NCBI RefSeq assembly: GCF_018860665.1
Contig: NZ_JAHKPK010000064.1
Location: 85,246-149,245 of the forward strand
Origin: Pacificibacter marinus
GTDB taxonomy: Bacteria; Pseudomonadota; Alphaproteobacteria; Rhodobacterales; Rhodobacteraceae
Length of the DNA: 64,000 bases
Direction: 5' to 3'
Both the position numbers and the translations under genes were made by a program. The notes under the pieces are model-generated. The model did not search any database. It saw only the letters and a list, made by a program, of their open reading frames with translations, and was not told where the DNA came from. Shown piece by piece: positions 36,871-45,017 of the stretch (position 1 is the stretch's first letter; every line of letters begins with the position of its first letter).

Positions 36871-37676
36871 CTACAAAAACTCCCGAGCAATGTGACGAAT
36901 TGCGACAAATAGTGATCCCGATCTTCCTTACTTAAACTACTCTCAACAACCTCATTGCCCCAGACAAAGCTGTCTAGCAAAGAGCAGACAGGAGTCGCGT
37001 CCCAGCTAAGGTTATCATGGCCTACTGATTCACGAAGACGATTCAGCTTTTCAGCAAACTCTGACCCAAGGTGCGGAGAATAATACCGACGTGCGTCTTC
37101 AATATTTCCATAGAACAGGTCAACCTTTGTAACGGCAACAAGAATCCACTTTGGCTTTCTTGATTTTTGTTTCGAAGCCCGAATTAGCCTACAGACCTCT
37201 TCAAGTATTTCTAGCTCGGCTTGCAAATTGAGATCTCGCCACTTCGATATAGTGTCGTATCCAAGGCTCATGTTGACCTCCGCAGCGTGCTCGTCGCGAG
37301 CCGTCACAAAGCCGTTTCCTGCCACAAAAACCACACCATCAATAGGGTCTTCGGAGTCAAATATTTTGTTATACGTCTCTATCTGAGGGCCACTTTGCTG
37401 GCCCGGCGCGACTACAACTGCAAAGCGGCTGCCATTGGCCTTGGCCTTCCCTGCCTCTGCTTTTCGAGATTGCCCAGGCGCCTCATATCCGTCTTTGAAA
37501 GCCGCACCCGTCATGTGGTCTAACAAGACCGTTTTACCAATCCCTCCGGGACCGACAAAACCAATCCGGTACTTTGGGCCAAGAATCTTCGTAATCAGCT
37601 TTTCCCACGTCGACAGGGCGACCTGTCTATTATTGTATGCCCCCCTCGCGGCGGGAATAATCCACTCGACTGGCAT
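36867..37676 (-). CDS. Small GTPase-like P-loop protein
   Basis: A 269-aa protein. G1/Walker A is GPGGIGKT (42-49); the G3 region reads VVVAPGQQSG (87-96) with Ala in place of the usual Asp; G4 is TKVD (183-186). The order and spacing are those of Ras/Arf-like TRAFAC GTPases. An unusual Lys/Ala-rich insertion (about 68-82) follows G1, in the switch I region. It is the first gene of a two-gene operon with a membrane protein. A membrane-recruited switch, possibly in defence against phage, is inference; no characterised system with this pair is known to me. Confidence 0.75.
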   Translation of the reverse strand: MPVEWIIPAARGAYNNRQVALSTWEKLITKILGPKYRIGFVGPGGIGKTVLLDHMTGAAFKDGYEAPGQSRKAEAGKAKANGSRFAVVVAPGQQSGPQIETYNKIFDSEDPIDGVVFVAGNGFVTARDEHAAEVNMSLGYDTISKWRDLNLQAELEILEEVCRLIRASKQKSRKPKWILVAVTKVDLFYGNIEDARRYYSPHLGSEFAEKLNRLRESVGHDNLSWDATPVCSLLDSFVWGNEVVESSLSKEDRDHYLSQFVTLLGSFCR

Positions 37677-37946
37677 TATTGAAAAATTCTCTTTCCTGAG
37701 CTTAAGGATAGGGCTTGGACCCCGTTATTCGTCTCTTTCTACATCGGGGTGGCAATTTTCACCAGAAGAGATATTAATCCTTGCGCAATCGATCAGGCGG
37801 ATATGCTTAACCACATGAGTGATTGATGGCTTGACGTAGTTCTAACTCTTGTCACTCTTTCGAGTCGCAGTGGGCTCTTCCTGATTTTCTTCGGCGAGCT
37901 ATTCGGCGAACTAAATGTCCGCTTTTAGCAAGCGTCTTGTTGCGGT

Positions 37947-37998
37947 CTCTCATGCAGCGAATGGCTGGTTTCCGCCCTGAGTGTCGGTCGACGTGAAC
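37947..37998 (-). repeat. Dispersed intergenic repeat, inverted copy
   Basis: The reverse complement reads GTTCACGTCGACCGACACTC then AGGGCGGAAACCAGCCATTC, then GCTGCATGAG, matching the repeat copies at 51489-51548 and 54116-54175. It lies in the 389-bp gap between the GTPase and helicase genes (37677-38065); the flanks look like degenerate extensions of the same element and hold no gene. Confidence 0.7.
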
Positions 37999-38065
37999 GT
38001 CCCTTCCGGACGACAGGCGCAGCAAACGGACATCCCTCCGAGCCAAAGGTCAAGTGTCGGTTTTT

Positions 38066-40954
38066 TCAAACTTTTGCTTTGCCATTGCATCGCGGGAACT
38101 TCACGCAGCTCATAAACTTCCCATACCGTCCTCTGCGCTCGACCAACCAGCCATCTGAACAGCTTGGACAGGGCCGATAGATTTCTCCGCAGGAACATGT
38201 TGCATCACCTTTGTCAGACTTTCTGGCTGGAAGCCCTGTGTCGCAAACAGCGCAGGCAGGAAGCGTGTTGCCGCAGAGCTCTGTGTGCTCACAGCGAAAA
38301 AATGCGCCGCCTTTCTTTTTCGGTACCGAAAATATGCTCCCCTGGCATTCGCCACACGTATGCACTTCCGCATCGCCGCCCACCTCTGAAGTCAGTTCAT
38401 AGGCGTCGTCATCGATGAGTTCCTTGACGAAGGAAGATTGTCGGGCCGAAGTTCCCATGATTGTCAGGCTTTTTCGCGCGCGTGTCATCGCGACATACAT
38501 CACGCGCCTTTCTTCGGCATGCTCAAAAGGCTCAGCTTCAGGCGAGACCATTGTCAGCAGTGGATCGTCCACAATTTCTGATGGAAACCCAATGCGTCCG
38601 CTGAAGACTTGGAGCAGAACGACGTGATCTGCCTCAAGCCCTTTGGAGGCATGGATCGTTTTGAAGTTGATGTCTAAATCCGGATAGCTTGAGGACAACC
38701 TGCGCATACCCTCTGGCGCAGAGTGCCTGTAGCGGCCCAATAAAAGAACGGAACTGCGCTTATTCGCATTTTTGGCTTTTACGTTTAGATCATTGAGCAC
38801 GGCTTTGAGCTTAACGTCTTCGTCGTGTTTAAATGTCGATACGATAGATATCGCAGGCCCGTCTGAAATTCCTGCTGGGATGACGGTTTTCGCAAGCTGT
38901 GTTGGGTTCTGCAGAACGAAATGTCGTGCGGCAAAGGCGATCTTGTCAACTGATCTAAACGTACGTCCGAGGTCGACCGTGCGATGGACATCATTCGCGC
39001 CATTGAACTCGCCTCCGAACTCTTGGCCAAAGTTCCGCATCAAATGGATATCGGAACCAGCAAAACGATAGATGGATTGCCAATCATCACCGACTGCGAA
39101 AAGGCGTGCATCATGGTGTTGCGAGAGCAGCGCTTTGACGAGACGCGCGCGGCTTCTTGAAATATCTTGGAACTCGTCGACGAGCACATGCTTGTAGGGG
39201 CTTTTGAAACGCCCAGTCTCAACGTATTTGGCGGCTCGCAACACCATGTCTTCGAAATCTATACGTGTGTCGAGACTGTCTTCGTAGGCCTGAAATACCG
39301 GTGCGAAAACGGCGAGAAATGCGGATGCTCGCTTGCCAAGCTTGGCTTTCTTTGCCTTCACATTACAATCCGCCAACCTGTACCCACCGCTTTTGAAATT
39401 GCGCAAGAAGTTGGCAAGGAGTTGTACGAAGCTGTCGATCTGGTTCATCTCGACAACGCGGTCAAAAAGATCTTCTCGAGCGCGAGGTTTTAATTCCTCA
39501 TACGGTTCGATCTTTTGGGCAAGTACTTCGAGAAGTCTGTTTTCCACACGATCATAGCTGAAGGTTTCCAGTAGAACCGTGTCGTTGTCTTCATGGACTT
39601 GGCGTTTCCAAGCCATGCCTTCGAGGTATTCATCCTGATCGACCCACGGTGCCGTCACAAGGGTCATGTTTCCATCACGGCCACGTTGTTTTCTGACCCC
39701 AAAATGTTCCAGGTAGACCCCACTTTCAGTCAATCGAAAATCAGGACAATAGTTCTTTTTCGTAGGGTCTGAGGTGGCAAACTCATAGTCAGGTTCGTAT
39801 TCGTATTCGACGCCATTCTCGTACAGCCAGTTGGCGATCATCAGCTCTTCGAAACTTTTGACTTTTTCACCTTGAAGCGTCCGAAGGTCTTCTTTTTCGA
39901 GGTACGTGTAGAAGTCGTGCTTTTGCTTGAAATCCCATTCAGATTTTTCTTCCAAACGAGCGGATTTAAACCAATCTATAATTGCTTTCGATGCCTCAGG
40001 AACTGTCTTGGCAATGTGTATGAGGATGTCACGGATGAGCACGAGAAAGGCTTTGTCGTCTGTCGCATGTGCGGCCAAGGCAGGTTTGCCGCCTTCGACC
40101 AAGCCGATGATATCGTATGCCAGAGCATGAAATGTTCGCGCTTCAACCGGCTCCCCGCAGCGTTCTTGTATTCTGTCTGACATCTCGGCTGCAGCATCGC
40201 GTGCAAAGGCAAGAAGAAGCACTTCTTCTGGTTTGCGAATACCGGACTTGAGGAGGTAACCAGCTTTCGCGGTGATGACACTTGTCTTGCCAGATCCAGC
40301 GCCCGCCAAAACCAAAGTTGCGTCCTCGTCGGCCACGATGGAAAGGCGCTGCTCTGGCGTTAGTGGGTTTTGTTCGAAGGTGTCGAAGAAGTCGCCCCAG
40401 AGCGCGAGTTGCGCAGTTTCAAATTTCGAAATCGCTGTGTTTCTCACCTTTGCGGGGGTTGCGAAAAAGCTGCGGATTTCACTTATAGTCTCGATACGAT
40501 CCTGGCCAATAGCTGCAACGTTGAGTTTCGAAAGGATTTCTTTTTCAAGCATCTCCGCTTTTCGCAGAAGTGGCTGAACATAACAGGCAGAAGGGTACCG
40601 CGTCGGTGACTTCAGGTCTGCGAGTGCAGAGAGCAGGCTTTTGATATCATCCGCGTGAGCTTCAAGCTGTTGGACGTTAAAGTCGCGCCAGGCTTTTTCG
40701 ATCTGTGCAGCATCTCGTGCAAGGTTTACTTTGTTTGCACCGCGCACGCGCAATGGCATGGGTAAGGACGCTATGTTCAAAGAAAGCTCGTTTCCCAACC
40801 AACTTTCCTGGATTTCAGGCGCTGAGCGTATGTCGGCAAGCGATACCGATTGGTCTTTCGCGGTGATGCGAACATCATCAAATGAAAGCGACGAGACATT
40901 GCCGCGCCATTTGTCATAAATGGAGAACAGAAATTGGTTTGAAGATATATGCAT
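38066..40954 (-). CDS. UvrD/HelD-like superfamily 1 helicase with nuclease-like insert and zinc ribbons
   Basis: A 962-aa protein. A unique N-terminal 200 residues precede motif I LVLAGAGSGKTSV (about 228). Between motif Ia and motif II lies a segment with NYCPDFRL and VYLEHFGV, resembling the PD-(D/E)xK-like element of helicase IV-type proteins. Motif II is VLVDEFQDISRSRA, motif VI YVAMTRARKSL. The C-terminal 95 residues contain about eleven Cys in CxxC pairs (CGECQG, CAVCD, CPSC, SCVKFPRCNG), i.e. topoisomerase-type zinc ribbons. Probably an ATP-driven 3'-5' helicase on recombination intermediates; HelD-type genes of this form are also frequent in islands and may serve defence. Confidence 0.85.
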   Translation of the reverse strand: MHISSNQFLFSIYDKWRGNVSSLSFDDVRITAKDQSVSLADIRSAPEIQESWLGNELSLNIASLPMPLRVRGANKVNLARDAAQIEKAWRDFNVQQLEAHADDIKSLLSALADLKSPTRYPSACYVQPLLRKAEMLEKEILSKLNVAAIGQDRIETISEIRSFFATPAKVRNTAISKFETAQLALWGDFFDTFEQNPLTPEQRLSIVADEDATLVLAGAGSGKTSVITAKAGYLLKSGIRKPEEVLLLAFARDAAAEMSDRIQERCGEPVEARTFHALAYDIIGLVEGGKPALAAHATDDKAFLVLIRDILIHIAKTVPEASKAIIDWFKSARLEEKSEWDFKQKHDFYTYLEKEDLRTLQGEKVKSFEELMIANWLYENGVEYEYEPDYEFATSDPTKKNYCPDFRLTESGVYLEHFGVRKQRGRDGNMTLVTAPWVDQDEYLEGMAWKRQVHEDNDTVLLETFSYDRVENRLLEVLAQKIEPYEELKPRAREDLFDRVVEMNQIDSFVQLLANFLRNFKSGGYRLADCNVKAKKAKLGKRASAFLAVFAPVFQAYEDSLDTRIDFEDMVLRAAKYVETGRFKSPYKHVLVDEFQDISRSRARLVKALLSQHHDARLFAVGDDWQSIYRFAGSDIHLMRNFGQEFGGEFNGANDVHRTVDLGRTFRSVDKIAFAARHFVLQNPTQLAKTVIPAGISDGPAISIVSTFKHDEDVKLKAVLNDLNVKAKNANKRSSVLLLGRYRHSAPEGMRRLSSSYPDLDINFKTIHASKGLEADHVVLLQVFSGRIGFPSEIVDDPLLTMVSPEAEPFEHAEERRVMYVAMTRARKSLTIMGTSARQSSFVKELIDDDAYELTSEVGGDAEVHTCGECQGSIFSVPKKKGGAFFRCEHTELCGNTLPACAVCDTGLPARKSDKGDATCSCGEIYRPCPSCSDGWLVERRGRYGKFMSCVKFPRCNGKAKV

Positions 40955-41050
40955 TGGCTCAAATCATTTAAAATACACCTCGGCATACCAAGCGAAAAGC
41001 GTTGAGGCCAGTAAAAGCCACGAAGTGTTGCTGCCAATCCCTACAGTTGC

Positions 41051-41356
41051 TCACCGCCCCGCCCACGATTGCATTTGTCCTAATGCCTGACGAGCAGCAC
41101 AACTTCTGGCATCCTGATCTTCAATTACAACAGCTTTGAGAAACTGCGTCTTCAGCTGAGGGCCTTTTTCTATTTTGGACGCCACAAAGCTCAGAGCATC
41201 CTTTAGCTCATCCGTGCGCACATCGATTTCGGTACAGGTATCAGCCGCATTTTCGATCACTTTTAGCGCCGCCTCCAGTTCAGAAACGCGCAGAATTTCT
41301 TCTGACCAGCTGCCGCCAAATGCGACATTTTTCAATTGTGTTTTCAAATCAACCAT
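41051..41356 (-). CDS. 101-aa hypothetical protein divergent from the Y-family polymerase
   Basis: A predominantly helical soluble protein (LRVSELEAALKVIENAADTC, then ELKDALSFVASKIEKG) with three Cys and no recognised domain. Its ATG lies three bases from a LexA box that also faces the Y-family polymerase gene, so it is probably an SOS gene. I do not recognise the family. Confidence 0.7.
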   Translation of the reverse strand: MVDLKTQLKNVAFGGSWSEEILRVSELEAALKVIENAADTCTEIDVRTDELKDALSFVASKIEKGPQLKTQFLKAVVIEDQDARSCAARQALGQMQSWAGR

Positions 41357-41358
41357 GA

Positions 41359-41373
41359 GAACAAATATAGAAC
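41359..41373. promoter_or_regulatory. LexA box (SOS operator)
   Basis: GAAC-AAATATA-GAAC fits the alphaproteobacterial LexA direct repeat (GTTC-N7-GTTC read on the other strand) exactly. It sits in the 52-bp gap between the 101-aa gene and the polymerase gene and could control both. Confidence 0.8.
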
Positions 41374-41408
41374 ATTCAGTGGTTTTTGGAAGATACAGGA
41401 TTTAGGCT

Positions 41409-42620
41409 ATGACCCCGATGCGCTGTCTATATCTGGATATGAACGCTTTTTTTGCCAGCGTTGAGCAACAGGTCGATTCTCGCCTCAGAGGGCGGCCCGT
41501 GGCGATCACTGCGCTTGAGACTGGCCCGCACAACAATTGGGCTGGGGCCGTTGTTGCTGCCAGCTATGAGGCCAAAGCGCAGGGCGTCAAAACGATTATG
41601 CGCGTTGCCGAGGCACGGCAAATCTGCCCTGACATTGTCTTCCTGCAGGCCCGGCACAAGCTATATGCGCGCGCCAATCAGGCGATTTCAAAGGCCATTG
41701 ATACCATAGCTGAGGTGGAGCGCGTGCGCTCGATTGATGAATTTCAAATCGCTCTTGGCGGCAAAACCAGCGCCCTCCCCGCCGCGCTGGATTTGGCCCG
41801 CGACATTAAGAAGATCATTCGTGAAGACGTGGGCAGTCAGCTGCGCTGTTCGATTGGAATTGGTCCAAATCAATTGCTGGCAAAAATCGCTGGTAAATTG
41901 GAAAAACCTGATGGTCTGCAATGGCTCGCGCCTGAGAATATGCCAGAAGCCATTGCGCACCTCAAACTGGACGATTTGCCGGGGATTTCACGCGGCATGA
42001 GCGCGCGTTTGGGCAAGGCGCATGTCTGGGGCATTCATGAGCTGTATGCGCTTGATCCACGGCACGCGCGGATGATTTGGCGCTCCGTAGAGGGCGAACG
42101 TTTCGTGCGCGGGTTGCAAGGCGAAGACATCCCGTTGATTGAAACCTCGCGCAACACCTATGGCCAATCCAAAGTGCTTGCCCCAAAGTATCGCCCAGCC
42201 CCAATGGCCACCCGCGTTGGTCGCTGGCTGGTCGAACGGGCAGCAGCACGCATGCGACGTGACGGCTATTGCGCAGGACGGATCTCCATTCACATCGGCC
42301 TGTGGAAACGGCACGGGCATCATTGGCAACAAACGCTCAATCCAAGCCAAGACACGCGTGATTTTCTGGGTATCTTTGATGCCCTCACGGCGCAGTTTGC
42401 CGGCAGTCGAACCCAAGCCACATCGATCGGAATTAACCTCACGAACTTGGTGCTGTTAACAGAGCGCAATGGCGAACTTTTTCTGCCGCTTGCGCCGGGG
42501 CAAAACAGCAAGCGCGAAACGCTCTCTGCCACCATCGACCGCATCAATCTGCGGTATGGCAAGACCGTGATTAAATACGGTCAGCAGCAAGAGCATTTAG
42601 GGTTCTTTGATAGGGGATGA
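41409..42620 (+). CDS. Y-family (DinB/ImpB-type) translesion DNA polymerase
   Basis: A 403-aa error-prone polymerase of the UmuC/DinB superfamily. Catalytic motifs are CLYLDMNAFFASVEQQ (first Asp) and VRSIDEFQIAL (SIDE); SIGIGPNQLLAKIAGKLEKPDG and LDDLPGISRGM (HhH) follow. Unlike DinB, the palm carries an ALETGPHNNWAGAV insertion seen in a proteobacterial subgroup often labelled ImpB. A LexA box upstream makes it SOS-inducible. An alternative start lies at 41418 (ATG of MRCLYLDM). Confidence 0.9.
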   Translation: MTPMRCLYLDMNAFFASVEQQVDSRLRGRPVAITALETGPHNNWAGAVVAASYEAKAQGVKTIMRVAEARQICPDIVFLQARHKLYARANQAISKAIDTIAEVERVRSIDEFQIALGGKTSALPAALDLARDIKKIIREDVGSQLRCSIGIGPNQLLAKIAGKLEKPDGLQWLAPENMPEAIAHLKLDDLPGISRGMSARLGKAHVWGIHELYALDPRHARMIWRSVEGERFVRGLQGEDIPLIETSRNTYGQSKVLAPKYRPAPMATRVGRWLVERAAARMRRDGYCAGRISIHIGLWKRHGHHWQQTLNPSQDTRDFLGIFDALTAQFAGSRTQATSIGINLTNLVLLTERNGELFLPLAPGQNSKRETLSATIDRINLRYGKTVIKYGQQQEHLGFFDRG

Positions 42621-42652
42621 CGGCGGTTTGCAGACCTTCGCTGCAAGTGCGC
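42619..42652 (+). repeat. Partial copy of the dispersed repeat
   Basis: GACGGCGGTTTGCAGACCTT then CGCTGCAAGTGC matches the 3' end of the copy at 51393-51548 (GGACCTTCGCTGCAAGTGCA). It abuts the polymerase stop codon. Confidence 0.6.
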
Positions 42653-42738
42653 GATTATTGGTTCTCATAGTGCAAAGCCGACATTCCCCCCCCTGCCTGC
42701 GCGGTAGCTCTTGCGGCGACTTGCGCCAAACGCGCCCT

Positions 42739-43347
42739 TTAATGCCGAACCGGAAACCCCTGCGCCAACGCCGCAGCGAACCCATGGAAGAGCGCATCAA
42801 TTTCTGTGTCTGGACGCCCAGCAACTATCGCACCGAAGAAATTCACCGAAAAAGACACATGCATAACCCCAGCGAACAACAAGTCGATATTAATATCTGG
42901 TGAAACTTTGCCGTTATCCTGTAACCGTCCGACACGGATGCGAAAATTTTCATCCGCGAGACCATCTGAATGCACGCGCCCCTTTTCTCGAAACTCGCCA
43001 TCGATGGCGGCGCGACTGACAATCAGCCGCACGATGTCTTCGTCCTTCAGATCGTCGCGTAGCTTTTCGTGCAGGTAACTGTATATCTCGTCTTCCAAGG
43101 TATCCTGCGGCGGATAGGATAACTTCCCCTCTCGGCGGCTCGCAACAAACTGATCTGTCAACGCAGTCAGCAACCCCTCTTTGCCGCCGAAATACCGGCT
43201 GATCAGCGATAGGTTCGCTTGGGCCGCTTCCGCAATCTCGCGCAATCCAGCTGCATCGTATCCGCGTCGGGCAAACACAGCCCGGGCCGCGTTGAGAATG
43301 CGGGCCTCGGTCGCGGCGCGGTCTTTTACGATGCTGGCTTTTTTCAT
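42739..43347 (-). CDS. TetR/AcrR family repressor
   Basis: A 202-aa regulator: N-terminal HTH (YDAAGLREIAEAAQANLSLI, about 30-50) and a helical ligand domain. It is divergent from a two-gene membrane operon with two inverted repeats between, so it most likely represses that operon and itself. The ligand is unknown. Confidence 0.9.
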   Translation of the reverse strand: MKKASIVKDRAATEARILNAARAVFARRGYDAAGLREIAEAAQANLSLISRYFGGKEGLLTALTDQFVASRREGKLSYPPQDTLEDEIYSYLHEKLRDDLKDEDIVRLIVSRAAIDGEFREKGRVHSDGLADENFRIRVGRLQDNGKVSPDINIDLLFAGVMHVSFSVNFFGAIVAGRPDTEIDALFHGFAAALAQGFPVRH

Positions 43348-43360
43348 TGATATCGTCTCC

Positions 43361-43380
43361 GTGTGAACAACTGTTTACAC
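43361..43380. promoter_or_regulatory. TetR operator site 1
   Basis: GTGTGAACA-ac-TGTTTACAC is a 9-bp inverted repeat (one mismatch) 14 bp upstream of the repressor start; it shares the GTAAACA/TGTTTAC half-site with site 2. Confidence 0.75.
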
Positions 43381-43400
43381 AAGTCAAGCTTCGCCGTAAA

Positions 43401-43416
43401 GTAAACATACGTTTAC
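43401..43416. promoter_or_regulatory. TetR operator site 2
   Basis: GTAAACATACGTTTAC is a 16-bp near-perfect inverted repeat, 38 bp centre-to-centre from site 1 and 25 bp upstream of the membrane-protein operon. Confidence 0.75.
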
Positions 43417-43440
43417 ACATAGAGATTCGGAGGATCCTTC

Positions 43441-43725
43441 ATGATTGGCCTTATGCGTGCCGCTATTTTCGAGGCTCTGACACTCCTCGCTCTGTTTTGT
43501 TTGGCGATGCCACTGAAATACTTTGCAGGAATGCCTCAATTCGTTTCTGTCATGGGGCCGCTCCACGGATTGGCCTTCATGATTTTCCTCTGGTTCGTGA
43601 TCCGATCCTGGGCAGAAGGTCTGATCGGCTGGACAGGGGCCGCGCGCCTTTTTGTCGGTGCGATGATCCCGTTCGGCGGCTTTGTCAATGAGCGCTGGCT
43701 GCGCCGAAAAATGGAAGAAAAATAA
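43441..43725 (+). CDS. DUF3817-type small membrane protein
   Basis: A 94-aa inner-membrane protein with two to three helices (FEALTLLALFCLAMPLKYFA; HGLAFMIFLWFVIRSW; LFVGAMIPFGGF). The pattern of a short MGPLHGLAF loop and a terminal GGFVNERWLRR is that of DUF3817. GGAGG lies upstream of the ATG. Its stop overlaps the next start (TAATG). Confidence 0.82.
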   Translation: MIGLMRAAIFEALTLLALFCLAMPLKYFAGMPQFVSVMGPLHGLAFMIFLWFVIRSWAEGLIGWTGAARLFVGAMIPFGGFVNERWLRRKMEEK

Positions 43726-44120
43726 TGCTTTACGACCTCACCAAAGCCGCACATCTGATTGCTCTTTTCGTTTGGCTCGGCGGGATGGCCGCAGTTGCCC
43801 TCGCACTGCGATATCCAGCCTTGATTCATATGAAACCGTTGCGGGCCTATGACAGAGCCGTGTCCTCTCCTGCGATGATCCTCGCTCTGCTTTTAGGCAT
43901 ATCGCTGGGGGTTCAGGGCGGCTGGTTTACATCAGCATGGTTGGGGATGAAGATTGTGCTCGTGCTCGGCCTATCGGGATTGCACGGTGCTCTGGTCGGA
44001 AAACTGCGCCGCGCGGTGCAGGACAACGGGGGTGACGCAAAGCTCACGGGCGGCCTGTTCCTGTTTGTCGGGCTAGCCCTATTGTCGCTGATCGTCCTTC
44101 TTGTGACGATCAAACCATGA
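43725..44120 (+). CDS. CopD-like four-helix membrane protein
   Basis: A 131-aa protein with four hydrophobic helices, beginning TKAAHLIALFVWLGGMAAVALAL (His in helix 1, typical of CopD/HemJ-type membrane proteins). Related proteins bind copper or haem; which applies here is not clear. Translationally coupled to the DUF3817 gene and under the TetR operators. Confidence 0.72.
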   Translation: MLYDLTKAAHLIALFVWLGGMAAVALALRYPALIHMKPLRAYDRAVSSPAMILALLLGISLGVQGGWFTSAWLGMKIVLVLGLSGLHGALVGKLRRAVQDNGGDAKLTGGLFLFVGLALLSLIVLLVTIKP

Positions 44121-44139
44121 TTGCATCGCGTTGCCAGGT

Positions 44140-44160
44140 TGGGCCTAAGCCCTCTTTTTT
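44140..44160 (+). terminator. Terminator of the CopD-like operon
   Basis: TGGGC-ctaa-GCCC followed by TCTTTTTT, 20 bp after the stop at 44120. The stem is short. Confidence 0.55.
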
Positions 44161-44352
44161 CGGAAGAGAGAAAGAGCAGACATTCAAATGAGGAAACGCA
44201 ACGACAGCAAAGTCCGCACAGCCGGCGCTCGCCTTCCAGTTTGGCGTTTATTTGGTATGCAAATGCAGAGAATGTCGGCAAAGAGCCCATGTTGACATCT
44301 TTTTGCATTGCGGCAATGTTCCGCGACAGTCAAATTGGATGGACGCAACACA

Positions 44353-45015
44353 TTGAATATCAAAAAACGAACCTTTGGTGTCGTTGGGCTGGGCAACTTC
44401 GGAAGTTCTGTTGCAAAGGAATTGCAGCGGTTCGGCAACCATGTAATCGGCATCGACATCTCCGAGGCGCGTGTCGCCAACCTTGCAGATACCTTATCAC
44501 AAGCCATGATCGTAGATGCTCGGGATGACGCAGCGCTGCGTGATGCCGGTTTCAGCGACTGTGATACTGCTGTCGTTGCTATGGGTGATGATTTGGAGGC
44601 CAGCATCCTGTCGGCGATGAACCTCAAACTTGTCGGCGTTCAGGTCGTTTGGGCCAAGGCTACGACAAAAACCCATCACCGAATTCTTAAAAAAATCGGT
44701 GTGGACAGGATCGTTCACCCGGAGGTCGAGGTTGGTCAACATATCGCGCAAATTCTGCACAATCCGCTTATGCGTGACTATGTTAGCCTCGGAAACGGCT
44801 TCCATGTGGTGAACTTCCGCATACCCGAGAGCCTCGAAGGTCGAAGCCTGAACGAGTTGCCACATGGCAAGGCCTACAATCTTCGCTGCATTGGGATTAT
44901 GAGGGGGAGTGAATTCATCGGGCAGGATGGCTCAGAGTGCCAGTTGCAGCGCGATGACCTACTTCTACTGCTGGGCCAGCGGAAGGACCTTCACAGCTTT
45001 GCGGCCAGCCTCTAA
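44353..45015 (+). CDS. ktrA: KtrA/TrkA-type potassium channel regulatory subunit
   Basis: A cytosolic RCK protein of about 220 aa: Rossmann-fold TFGVVGLGNFGSSVAKEL at the N-terminus, the acidic GIDISE at the end of beta-2, then an RCK_C domain from about residue 140. It gates the KtrB channel in response to nucleotides. A TTG at 44353 puts the Rossmann fold at the N-terminus; an ATG at 44308 would add 15 atypical residues. KtrB follows after 2 bp. Confidence 0.88.
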   Translation: MNIKKRTFGVVGLGNFGSSVAKELQRFGNHVIGIDISEARVANLADTLSQAMIVDARDDAALRDAGFSDCDTAVVAMGDDLEASILSAMNLKLVGVQVVWAKATTKTHHRILKKIGVDRIVHPEVEVGQHIAQILHNPLMRDYVSLGNGFHVVNFRIPESLEGRSLNELPHGKAYNLRCIGIMRGSEFIGQDGSECQLQRDDLLLLLGQRKDLHSFAASL

Positions 45016-45017
45016 TC

